NCBI RefSeq assembly: GCF_000247695.1
Contig: NW_004624880.1
Location: forward strand, 3,547,729-3,611,728
Origin: Heterocephalus glaber
Taxonomy: Eukaryota > Chordata > Mammalia > Rodentia > Bathyergidae
Reading direction: 5' to 3'
Length of the DNA stretch: 64,000 nucleotides
The notes under the pieces are model-generated. The model was not told the origin of the DNA. It saw only the letters and a program-made list of their open reading frames with translations, and searched no databases. Within the stretch, counting starts at the first letter, position 1. Every line of letters begins with the position of its first letter. A program made the translations under genes and the position numbers. Below, one piece after another: positions 51,101 through 63,823 of this stretch.

Positions 51101-54100
51101 ATTTCCATAAAAGCCTAATTTATAACAGATTCAAGACCAGGTAAGCAACCAATGCTCTCCAAAAGATCAGAGCTCAAGCTGAGAGTCAATGGGGGGCAAG
51201 GAGAATGTGGCTAAAAGAAGAAACTGCTCTCAGCTCATGCTTGTTATTTGAAGTTCTACCCACAAGAAAGCTGGTAGTACACAGCCTAGCATAACCGAAA
51301 TGGGTTCTGTGGGACAAATGCTATCAGAAGACACTATTCAAGGGACAACTAGTTTACTAGACTCTCAGCATATATGCCTCTTACAGGAGAGCCAAGAGAG
51401 ACTTAAGATCTGGTGGCATAGGAGAGGGGTCAAAATGTACAGAAGCCCTTCAGATGGTCAACCATGTCATAAAACTGGGCTTGAGAAAAACCCAAGAATC
51501 AGAAGAAAAGCCATGAGAAGCTTTAAACAGCTAACTCAGAGCCAGCAGCATGGCTGCAGTAAAGCCAACTTGAGATATAATCATGGAGACAGGTGGAGGC
51601 CACAATTCTCTCTAAAACCAGTTTATTCACCTACAAAATGAGATAAAAATATTTAAAATAAAATTCACATAAAATAAGTACTGTGGTATTTAACACATAA
51701 GAAGTACTCAATAATTGGTGGCTTCTCTCTTCCTGTTAATTCACTACATTCACTAATGAACCTTGTGATTCTAGCTGACATTGCTTCTGCCTTTATCCTT
51801 TGTCTCCTTATGAGATTACGATCCCAGGTCACAGATATCTCAAGGATATACTTTTGGACACAGCACACAGTTGCTTTCTGCACACACCCCAGTCAAAACA
51901 CATGAGGAGGGGCTGAGATGTATCAAAATCAGAAAAGTTGAAGAAAAGCCCAACCACCCACTGAGATTTTCAAATACATGTGTGACTTGTTCTTTCAGAA
52001 CTCCAAGTGCATGTTGACCTTCAAAAGTCACATCTTTAGGTATGAAAGGCCAGTATGTTTTGAGCTACATATTGTAGAGAGAAACGAGAATACAATAAAA
52101 ACTCTAGGGGAGTATAAATTCAACACATTTTCTCTATTACCTACAAGTATTCTGCCCACCGAATGATTGGTGTCACTAAGTCTGGTAGCCTGCTGCCCTG
52201 ATCTCCACATTCTAGATTATAGAGGCAGCAAAGAATGACTCGCGATGACTCAGAGCTCAGGTTAAAGTAAACGCCAATCACATTTCATGCCACTGTGCTC
52301 ATGTGGTTTTAATATCTGCACATTTAGAAATGAAAAGTCCCGTAGCCAAGATAAAGATGAGGAAAACCACTCAGTAAGACCACTTGTGGTTCAGCTCCTA
52401 ACATGTGCCAGAACCCTTCATTAATTTGCTTCAATTCACTCATTCACCAACTATTTCTTCAGTTCCCCCTAGACACCAGTGATAGAATGGAGAAACACAG
52501 ACCAGATCTCAGCCCTCACGAGGCACACATGCAAGATGACAAGCCAGCCACCCCAGCAAGCAAAACAGTCCAGTGGGCTTCGGGTGTCTCAGCCCAGAGG
52601 GAAGCGTGTAGCACAATGGTTAAAAGAACAGGCTTCAGAGTCAGGTGTGTTGTGTTCCCATCCCACCTTGGTCACAGACTATGTGCCCTGGGACAAGTGA
52701 CATACCTCTCTCTCCACTTCTCATCTGACTTTGTAGTGTTCAGAGGATCAATCAGGTCAGTTGATGTACAAAATGTGGTAGTATGCACTACAGAGTGCCC
52801 AAAGATCAGTCCTAGCACTGGAAACTACTACTGACACACAGTTTGTCAATGTCACTGGGAGGAGGGAGTCAAAAGTGTTACCAAGGAGCTTTCTCCAAAC
52901 CACCACAAATGGACATGTACAACATCACCTTTATCTTTAGTGAGAAGTAGGACTCCTTCTGTTAAATGGTATATGTGCTTATAAAGGGATCACTCAACAG
53001 TCACCCAAAAAGACTCTGTCTCTAAAACACCACAGAAATACCTGGAAGTGTTAGGGGGAAGGAAATTGTATGAAGTTTTCTCATCTATGCTCCTCCTTTC
53101 CAGTCATACTGAAGGTCATTCTCAAAGGAGTTTCTATCTTCTCTAAATCTGCAAATGCTGGAATCATTTACCTTTTCCTTTTATGGTGGTAATGGATTTA
53201 GAATCGCTCCAGTTTCCTATTCCACGACTAGTCACCGCAGCCACCTTTTCAAATCAGAGTGTGAATTAGTATGAAATAAAGGCAATACACCACACAACAA
53301 GAATTCCGAATGAGCTAAAAGGATGAGATTTTGGCAATGAGGGTAGAAAATTATACACAGAGTGACCCAGAATATTCAGTGGCCCCAGCAGCTGATAAAA
53401 GAGAGGTAAGAGACAAAGGGGAGGAATTTAGATAAAGGCAAATATGACAGTCCTAAGATTACAAAATCTCTTTTGATTGACAGATGTCAAGGTTCTTCTA
53501 AAGGGCAGGGGTGTGTGTATATTCATATACATAATCTAAGTTCTATATCCATACACACACATTAAGAGTATTGGAGAAATTATCAGTGCCAGAGAATCTC
53601 TGGAGTGTATGCACTTAATGGTCTCAACAAACACATTTGGCACAAATTCTATCTCTTTTCCTCTAAAGATAACATTGAAATTCATAAGAACCTTAGAAAA
53701 ATCAGTTTATAAATGCCACTTATCATAGTTCTGAATCACCCTGCAGCTAAAGATAAGCAGAAAAGAGGTAGGTGCAAAAGTATTGGTGCTGGAAAGCTAA
53801 TAGGACATTTGGGTTGCAAACAGGTAAAGCTGTATTACCATAAAGTTTTGGTTATCGGAGAGAAGTCTGATTTCCCCCCTCAGGACAAGGAACCAGGCAT
53901 TTTGCCGACTACTAATATGTATCTTAAAAGTAAGCGGACTTCTTACATATGGGAACATCTAGATTGCCAGACTGCCCAGATGGCTGGAACAGATGTGAAC
54001 ACTCACTCTGACAGTGTATAGAGCATTGACCAGTAAGTTCTTTATTTCTGTAGCATTACTAGCAGCCCTCTGGGAGGCCCACATCTTGGAACCACTCCTG

Positions 54101-57100
54101 CTGTATTCTACCTAAAGTAAGAAGAAAAATAAGAGTAAAAGGCAATCAAAAGTATGGAACACCCTATTACCGTCAAAGAGGCAGGTAGAAAGAGGGGAAG
54201 GCAGGTTATGAAATGTTCTTACAGGTGAGTCATTATCCACAAACACCAATCAATTTCTAGTCATACAGAACACCCGGAAATCTCTAGCTCCCTGATACTC
54301 CAACAACTGGAAGGTACTTACAATGTACTCACGAATGAGACCGTGGGCATGGATGGGAGGAGTCCAGTGTCCAACAATCACACCTTCTGCTTCCCTGTGC
54401 AGCGAGAGCTGCAGATTTCGAGGGGCATCTGGCACTAGAAGAGAATCAGTTCAGAAGTCAACCTAAAAACAATGCAAAAACCTGTTTAAAAGTGCTAAGT
54501 GAATTCGGCAAACTTGCAAGATACAAGATCAACAGATGGAAATCAGTAGTATTTCTATGCACCAATAAAATACTAGTTGAAAAAGAAAACAAGAAACCAT
54601 TAATACTGTTTATAATAAGTACAAAAAAAACCCTAGAAATAAATTTAACCAAGGAGGTAGAAGATCTCTGCAACAAAAACTATAAAACACGGATGAAAGA
54701 AATTGAAGGACACAAAAATACAAAGACATCCCATATTCACAGATTAGAAGAATATTGCTAAAATGTGCATACTACGTAAAGCAAACTACAAATTCATTAC
54801 AATCAGAAAACCAATCACATTCTTCACAGACTTCCTAAAATTTTAGTGGAACCATAAAAGACTCCAAATAGCCAAAGCAGTCCCGAGGAAAAAGAATAAA
54901 GCTGGAAGTATCATACTACCTAACCTCAAATTGTACTACAAAGTTGTAGTAACCAAAACAGTATGGTACTGGTATAAAAAACTGACACACAGACCAATAG
55001 AAAAGAATCCAGAAAATAAATCTAGGTATTTTCACTAACTGATTTTTTTTTTTTGTACAAAGGCACCGAGAACATGTACTGGAGAAAGAATATGTAGTGT
55101 AGTTTTTTCTATAAATGGGGCTGGAAAATTCAGTAGGATGAAGTGAAACCTCGATCTTTCAACATATACAAAAGCAATTCAAAACAAACCAAGACTTAAA
55201 TGTAAAACCCAAAACTATGACAGAATAGTTACAGAACAGTTATAGTTACAGAATAGTTATAGAAGAATAAGGAAAATGCTTCAGAATATTGGTCTGAAAA
55301 AGACTTTATAATGTGGTCTCAAAAGTTACAGACTACAAGGGCCAGGGATTTAGCTCAGTGGTTTTGCCGCCTGCCTTGCAAGTGCAAGGTCCCGCGTTTG
55401 ATCCCTGGTGCCAAAAAAAACTTACAGACTACAAAATAAAAATTAACACATGAGACTACTGCAAACTCAAATACTTCCACATAGCAAAAACAATAGTGAA
55501 GACACGATCTATAGAATGGAAGAAAATATTTGCAACCTTTTCACCCAAGGAAGAATATCTGGAATATGAAAGGAATTCAAATAATTCAACTGTAACAAAA
55601 ACCTGATTAAAATGGACACATGATTGAAATAGACATTTATCAAAAAAGACATTCAAACAGCCAAAAACAATGAACAGAATATGAACATCATTAATCATTA
55701 GGGAAATGCAAATTAAAGCTACACCGAGACATCATTTCACCCCCGTTAGAATAGCAATTATCAAAAAGACAAAAAATATCAAATGCTGGCAAAGATTCAG
55801 AGAAAGGAGAATTCTCCTATGCTGCTGGAGGACATATAAATTAGCACAGTCATTATGGAAAACAATGTAGAAATTTCTCAAAAATCTACCAATAATATTA
55901 TCCCATGATCTAACAATCCACCACTAGAGTCTTAGAAAAAATAACTAGAACAAGAAAACACTCACTTATGTCAACTACACTGAAGAAGGAAAGTGGAAGG
56001 AATTCCATTAGACACATAAATTTGGTAAATTTCTTTAAAATTTGGCCACAAAACTGCTGACATGCATTATATTTTAATGATGATGAGCTACTAAGTACTG
56101 GCAAATATTAGAGAAGGAGGTAGAGGACAGAACTATACAAGAAATGCAAATGAGTACAATAGTAGAGAGACTCTGAAATTTACTTAAGGAGTAAGAACAT
56201 TTTCTGCCATGAAAAGAAAAATTAATGATCAACAACTCAGCAAGACCATTAAACTTAGCCTCAAGATTTCTACACATGTAAGACATATAAAAGCATGTTT
56301 CCACATTCCTGAGCACCCTTGGGAAAACTAAGGTCTTGATACGTATCATAAACATGAATTATAACACTTACATCCTTCTGGAGTCCTCAGGGTGACAAAG
56401 TCATTGGTGTTGTGTGCCTTGCTCAGACATTGAATCTGTACTTTAACCTGATATGTGGTATCTGGTTTCAAGACTTTCAATACAGTGTTTGTTTTATTGC
56501 TGTGGGTCTCCAGAGTCTTCCATATGCTCTCTCCAACCACTCTGACCAAAAGAAGAAAGATACTGTCACAGCAAAGTAGTATGGGGTGGCTGAGATGTAT
56601 GACATTGCTTATAAAGAGGCTCACTATAAACATCATAGCAGTTTATGGGACATTCAGTGAAAATGAAGACCATAGCAAAGATGGGACCCACCTGTAGTAG
56701 ATGTTATACACACAAGAAGTAGAGGGGATTTTTTTGGGCCTCATCCAGGTCAAAGTTACGTCCCCAGAGAAGTCAGCTGTCCACTGAAGATTCTGTACTT
56801 TGTATACAGTTAACTCATCTAAAGAAATAAAGGGGGAAAAGTCACAGAAACCTATATATTACAAACCCTTGAGTTTGAAAAGACTTATGCTTTTAGGTAG
56901 AGCTACCATGATCTAAATTGTCAGGAAATCACAATCACTATCTAAAAAAAGTCCAGAAAATGTAGCTGAAATCTCTTTCTACAACCTTTCCTAGGGAAAT
57001 TTAGAAATGTCCAGTGATGCTATTTTTCCTTGCATTTCACCTCCTTCCTGCCTAAGGCATTTAAGCTTGATTCTCAGTAGAGAATGTTGCAATTCCAAGG

Positions 57101-60100
57101 ACAATGTCATAGCAGGATCTTATTACCAAATGCATTCCAGAGAAGAGGACCGAACTGATGAGAAGCACGGCTCTGTGAACAATGGTACATCAACAAGAGG
57201 CCCCCAGAAAACAAACCTAAAACCAGAATTTCATCAACAGGGAGGAGGTGGCAGGAGGTCACAGAAGAATGGGGCCATGATGCTCACTTGGTGCTCCAAA
57301 GTTAGGTACGAATCTCTTTCACTTCCAGAGGGAGCAACAGTTCTAAAAGGAACTAGCTGGATATCCCCACAGCAATTGAGCCTCCCAGCCCAGACCAGCC
57401 TATGGGGCCAGCACTCACCACTGCAGGCCTTCTCATCACTCTCGTCCGAGCAGTCCAGGAAGCCATCACAGCGCTCTGAGAGAACAATGCAGGCCTCCCC
57501 ATCTTCACACTTGAACTCCCTGCTCATACAGGTCAAGGAGCTGTGTGTGGCTGGAACACAAAGAACTTCTTTAAACCCAGAGGGGAAGTACCATGTTGCA
57601 CAAAAGGTCCAGGTTTACTCATCAGACTGTTTGGGAAGAACAGTTTGAAACCTTTCTGAACTAATTGGCTTCTGCTTTGAAGGACATCTCTGGAACAAGT
57701 AGAATCTACTCTGGCACGGTGGTACCATCTTATTTAACAGTAACAATTGGAATCTCTTTCCAGGAAGGATGTAAGCTCTAGAGTCAAACAAACATTAAGC
57801 TTTCATTCTGTGTGAGCTTGAGGAAGCTCCTTAACATCATCCAAGTTCAAGTCACCCTATTAAAACTGGGGTGACAATTCCATGGCTACTCCATCTATGG
57901 GATCTAATGATATACAGTACTTGCAGCAGTGCCGGGCTCCTGGCAGGTGTCAACAAATTGTACCTATTGCTCTTCAAGACTAATTACTCTCTTCCTATTA
58001 GTTTGCAGTCTAAAATGATACAAACAATGAGATGAATCACAATAATGTTAAGAGGCATGCCTGCTTTGTATAGTGCTTTTTAATTGTACAAGTTTCCAAA
58101 GTATTTTTGTAGAAAATGAAATAATGCAAAATAAGGAAGTATGGTGGACCCTTGACTTACGAACTCAATTTGTTTGTGAGGACTGGTTGCAACTCAAGTT
58201 GGTCAGTTGAAGGCTCAGTCTCCTCTACACAGCCTTCAAAGTCTCTCTCCTGTATACAGGCAGATCTCAGTGTCCTTAGAGAGACACTGGCCCAGGACTT
58301 CTCAATTAACCCCACACAGGAAAGGATGTTGTAACGTTCCTTCCAGAACTCTTTAAGGGTTAAATCTGTGTCTGAGACCATCTGAAAGCACCTTTGTTCA
58401 TAAGTTAAAACTAAAATTCCTGCCATAACCAAAGTTATTCACATGTCAGGCTGGTCATAACTTGAGGGTCACTGTAAGTGAAGAGTTAATCAACTCTATG
58501 GCAGGCTACTAACCAAAACACTTCTCTCTAGCAGGGGAGGCTCTAAAAAGGAAGAGATGATGATAATGTAATTGCAAATGATGCTAATGGAGAGGACAGA
58601 AGGGAATGGCTATAGGAACCAGATCTACTACACCAGGGTGGTCTGAGATAGGCCTAGGTACTTTACATTGTCACTATTCTGGATCCTGGCCAAGGAAGGG
58701 TGACACTGAAGATCCAACACCATCAATAAATGGGTTCTAAAATTAACTTTGTACCTCTAGTTCAAAGATTTTCACATTCTAATCCCTGGAACTTAACAGG
58801 TTATTTTATACACCAAAAGAGATTTTGTAGATGTGATTAAATTAAGGACCTGTATTATCCAGGTGGGCCCAATCTAACCACATGTTTTGAGATACAGGCC
58901 GAGAAAATGGATAATGTTCATTACATTATAGAAATCTATCACATGCTGAACTGACATTGGTTTGTCTTGAGGAAGTGCCTGAGGGAGCGTACTACAGATA
59001 AAGGGATATTACAGTATTTAAAAATGATTCAAGAATTACTGCTATAATGATTTCAAGAGTGCAAGATGGAATTCATCCATCTTTGCAGTGAACACTGACA
59101 AAGATCCTACCATGAATCTATGCCAGTCGCTAAGAATATGATAATGTGTCAAGCAAACAAAGATCCACCCTCGGAGAGTTTATCATCCCTTGAAAGAAAC
59201 CATAAACAGGTCAACCAACAAATATGTCATTTCCAATAGTGTGAAATGGAAACAAAGTCTTTGTAAACAGGGAAGGGTGGAGGTGGTGAAGGGAGGACAG
59301 GGAATAGGGAAAAAATAAGAACCGAGATACATTATGTACAGGTACAATTACCCAATGATAAATATAAGCATATTGTATACCTAAAATGTACCAATAAAAG
59401 AATTTAAGCAAAAAAAAAAAAAAAAAAGAGCTACAGAGGGACATAAAAAGAGTGAGTTTAAGGGTGGGTGCGTTGCACCCCTTTATACAGGATAGTCGGG
59501 GAGAGACGCTGCTCAAAAGGGGATTGTTTTTAAAAACATACAAGATCATCATCGCAGAAGTTTTCTGCTTGGAAAGAATGTGAGAAAATATCAGCAAACA
59601 ACATCTGGAGAATGTTCAAGACTTCTTTATAAAATGTGTCTCTAAATTTTAAAAGCAAAAAAACATAGTTTTCAGAATTTGGAAATCAGGTTGTCATTAC
59701 TCTGAAGATTCTTAAGCTGATTAAAGAGATGCCTAATGGGTGATTACCACAGAACATAGTAGTGTCAGTTTCTTTCAGAAGAAATATGTCATACTAACCG
59801 CATTTTGTTTTGACAAGGTGATCAGGTTAATGTATTGAGGAGAATTATGGATATGGCACATCTTGATTTTAAGTCCCTTAATTAAGCAGCACTGTTGTGA
59901 ACCAGACAGATTTAAAACAGGTTGAAGATACTGGCTTAAACATTCAATTAATGAGTTATTATCGCCCACGAGGGAGAGTCTGCATATTTTCCTCTTTGTT
60001 AATTATTTTTCATGTTATTCTTATTGTGTGGTTACTGGGCTCAGATGTTCCTATTGTCATTTTGGTGAGTGGGGGGTCAACCTGTCATATTGTTTTAATG

Positions 60101-63100
60101 TCCCAGGGGTCAACTTTTTCATTCTTTTAATGTAAGTGAAGAATTTTACACTAATCTCTATCTAATATTTCTATGTTACATGTGGTGCACCCTTCCATCA
60201 TAAGAACTTTCAACACAGATAACATGATGGAAAGATCACAAGTCTTTACCTAGGTAAATGTCTCAGTCTGTGATTGACTAGGTGGTCAGTCCTCTTTGAA
60301 CCTTAGTTTCCCTATCTCTTAGTGTTTCCTGTCTCTAAACAATACCAACTCACAAGGTTGAGAATTAAGTGAAATAAATATATGGTTCACGTGAGGACAA
60401 TGAATGATACATTAAAGCACATTATCAAATGTTAACTTCCCTTCTTAAGTCCTAATTATTTCACAAAAAAAATTAGTTATCTTGTTGACTTTTTATTGCC
60501 AGCATGTATGAGACTAATGCCTTCCAAATTTTCGTCCAAGTCACATGACATTTTCAACAGGACAGAGCTACTTGAAAAGTACCGCAGAACATTACATCAG
60601 CAAATATAAGGAGCAAAGTAGAGCAGCCTGAAGAAGACCACTTATGATAAAGTAAAGAGAAAAATAAAACAAAAGCCAAAAAAGCAAGAATGCCACCAGG
60701 CATAATAATGAAACTAACACATAGACAATATAATTGGAGTCATTTTGGTTCCTGAGTTCCAGATAATTAGAAGCAAGTGTACTAATGTACAATTTATCTG
60801 CAAAATGCACCTGCCTCTACTCAATTCCTGATTATGGAGGATGTTAGTAGTGGGATCCTTTACTGTTTTCCTAATCTAAACAATAAGCAAACAAAATAAG
60901 CCAACCTAGCTTAGAAACTGAAAAAGTAGCAAAAGTTAAAGGGTATTTCTTGAAAAAAGACCCCTAAGTAGCAACTTATCAAACTCCTTGAATTTTAGAC
61001 ATAGAAAGGACCCTTCAGACATACAAAATAAAGGCAGATGTGACTTTCATGAAGAAAAAAAGCAGCACAAATGATGGGGGTTTTGTGACCCCTATAGGTA
61101 AAGCACATGTTGAGAAAAAAAACATACATTTGGTAATAAATAAGTTTCACATCTCAGGTTAAGAACTTGGCTAAGGCAATATTTCTGTCTCAAGTCAGCA
61201 ATCTATCAAGACCTCCAAGACATAATGAAATCTGTCTCCACAGGTCAATAACTATAGAGACAGTTATAGGGAACCATGAAGATGTGAAAACTGGCAAAGA
61301 CTCATGGGAGATCATGTGGAGAAGATCCCTGACAATAGATGACAGCACATGAGCAGTACAAAAACACCTTCTACAACGACAGGCCTATCCTCTAACTCTA
61401 CACTGGGAAGCCTCACACTAGCTTAGGCTCCACTGTCAAGTCAATGAGCCCATTATGGTCCCAGACCCACACAGGGAAGCCTGGCATCCTCCACCCTGTC
61501 CAGCAGCTATGGTATTCCAGTCATCCAGAGAGGAAGACCTCCCTCTTCCTTCCTCCTGATTGCCATGGCCCCAGAAACACCAGGATATATTGCTCCTGTT
61601 TCACCTTCACAGTCCCATCATATTAGCCTCCTTACACAGTCTGAGTGATCTAAAATGTAAGGACACCATCATTCCTGCTAAAATCTGCAATGGTTCTCTA
61701 TGACCAGAAAGATAAATTCCTAGCATGGATCCCCTACCCAAGTCCCCTGACTGTCTCTGCACTCAAACTTTGCCCTTTGGCCCTCCTCAGACCTGTTTTC
61801 TTGTGCTTCTGAGCCTCTGGGTGTTCATGCTGTCCCTAGGATGCCTGTCATCTGTCACCTTGGCTCACTGATCTCCATTAATACTCTTTCACAGCTGAGT
61901 AAGGTGGTGTGCACCTGTAGTCCCAACTACTCAGCCAAGGTATGAGGATCACTGGAGCCCTAGAGTTCAGGGCCACCCTGGGTAACACAGTAGAAAAACA
62001 TTTCTTAAAATAAACAAGCAAACAAAAAACCACTCAGGAGTCATCAGCTAGATGCTTTTCCTGACCAGCTCCTACCTCTCCAGGAAGATGGCCAGATTTA
62101 CCTCCTAACTATGTCAGTTCCTTGAAGACACTTCTGTTACTGCCCACCTTGTACTGGGATGCAGCTAGGGACTCATGTTTCTCCCACTAGAATCTGTGTC
62201 CTCAATAGCCTGATCAGTACCTGCCACATCCTGTGTGATCAACAACTATTTGTCCAACCAGACTGAAGGATGTTACTGGACACACACCAAGTATCTAGGA
62301 TAGCACAGAATTTACCACACTTGTCTGATGCTAAGAGTCACACATGGATGGATTCCTGAGCATCCTCCCAGAAATTGCTCCTAACTCAATGGTCAAAGAT
62401 GACCAAACTCACATTTTTCATAAACACTTCTCACATGATCCCACTGTTACACAAATTTCCTAACTACTGAGATAGAAAAATTAAGAGATAACTGATGTTC
62501 TCTGTTTTTAATCTTTAGTCGACTCTCAAATGGTAAGATTTGATAGAGTTTCATTTGGGGCTTCAATTTTCACTTAGGAATTTTTTTTTTTTTTTTTTTG
62601 GTACTGGGGATTGAACTTGGGTCCTTGCGCTTGCAAGGCAGGCGGCAGAACCACTGAGCTAAATCCCTGGCCCATCACTTAGGAATTGTTAAAGAAAAAA
62701 ATAGGACCAGAACAGGGATCAAAGAAGAGGAATGGAGACACTTGCTGCTTGGGTTAGGGCTAGAGAAAGCTCTCTGCAGAGAGGCAGGTCAGACTTTGCC
62801 ACTCATTCTATGTTCACTAGAGGAAAAATCAGACATAGACAAGTATGAAGACATGCTCTTCTTGGTAGTTAAGGGCATATGATTGGCTGCGACATCTTCT
62901 GCCTATAGTCAGCAGATGATTAGATGAAGAGGAGACCCCCAAAAGAAAGGGAGGCCCAACCTACAGCCATGTCCGCCATCAGAGAAGCATGCTGATGATG
63001 AGTGGATGGGCACTGTTCAGCCACACACTCCCAAAACCTTTATAGTTCTATCCATAAGAACAGAGGCAGCCTTAGTGTGCAGCCAGGGATCAAAAGGCTC

Positions 63101-63775
63101 TGTCTTTGTGGCATGAGGAGGAAACGTATGATCTCATCTGTCTATCCTGACCTCCAGGCTGTCTACTTCTACCCTCTGCCTCCTGAGAGTCATTCTGATT
63201 TGTAGGACATCCTTGCTGAGCTCACACTGTGGACCTCACTCAGCTCACAAAGCCATGTCTCCCTCTATCACCTACTCCAAGGGTCCTCCCTGGGCACACT
63301 GGAGAAGCAAGGGTCAACACCCATTATGTTTCACAAGTGCCAACACAAAGCCGACAGACAGTGGGTACATCATCTCATATTGGGCTCAGGCTCACCAACT
63401 GGAATTACCCTATGGGCTAAGGCTGAATTTCTTAATGGGGTGCTGGAGGTGATCCTGCCCAAACAATATGGTCTCTACACCTCATAGATGCTCACTAAGT
63501 ATTTCCAGAAGAATGAATGCATATATGGAAGGTCATGGCTTTATCCACAGGTGTCTCAATCAGTTGAAATGTTTAGATAAATCACTATTTATTTTTCTCA
63601 TTCATTTAGAAGATATTTTAATGTATCAGTTCCCGGTATTTAAAATAAATCAGTCATCTTATTTGAAAATGTGGCTACCATATAATATGATGTGGGCTTG
63701 TGCACTAAATTATAAGAATATTATAAAAGGATAGTTACACAAAAGTGCCTGGACTCACTCTCTCTCTCTCTCCCT

Positions 63776-63823
<48 letters not shown>

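Larger units (their letters stand above)
50494..53171. other. SORL1: SORL1 intron 38
   Basis: MIR at 50890-51095, L2-like at about 52430-52560 and MIR at 52605-52735. Frames such as 51300-51641 and 52403-52834 fall in or near these and are not coding. Confidence 0.5.

Noticed and set aside
53713..54021. 102-codon plus frame and a possible mariner MITE at 53766
   Set aside because: The frame runs antisense into exon 37. Only about 20 bases resemble the MITE end.
57007..57648. 213-codon plus-strand frame
   Set aside because: It is antisense to SORL1 exon 33 and its introns. The minus strand has the LDLR class A domain.
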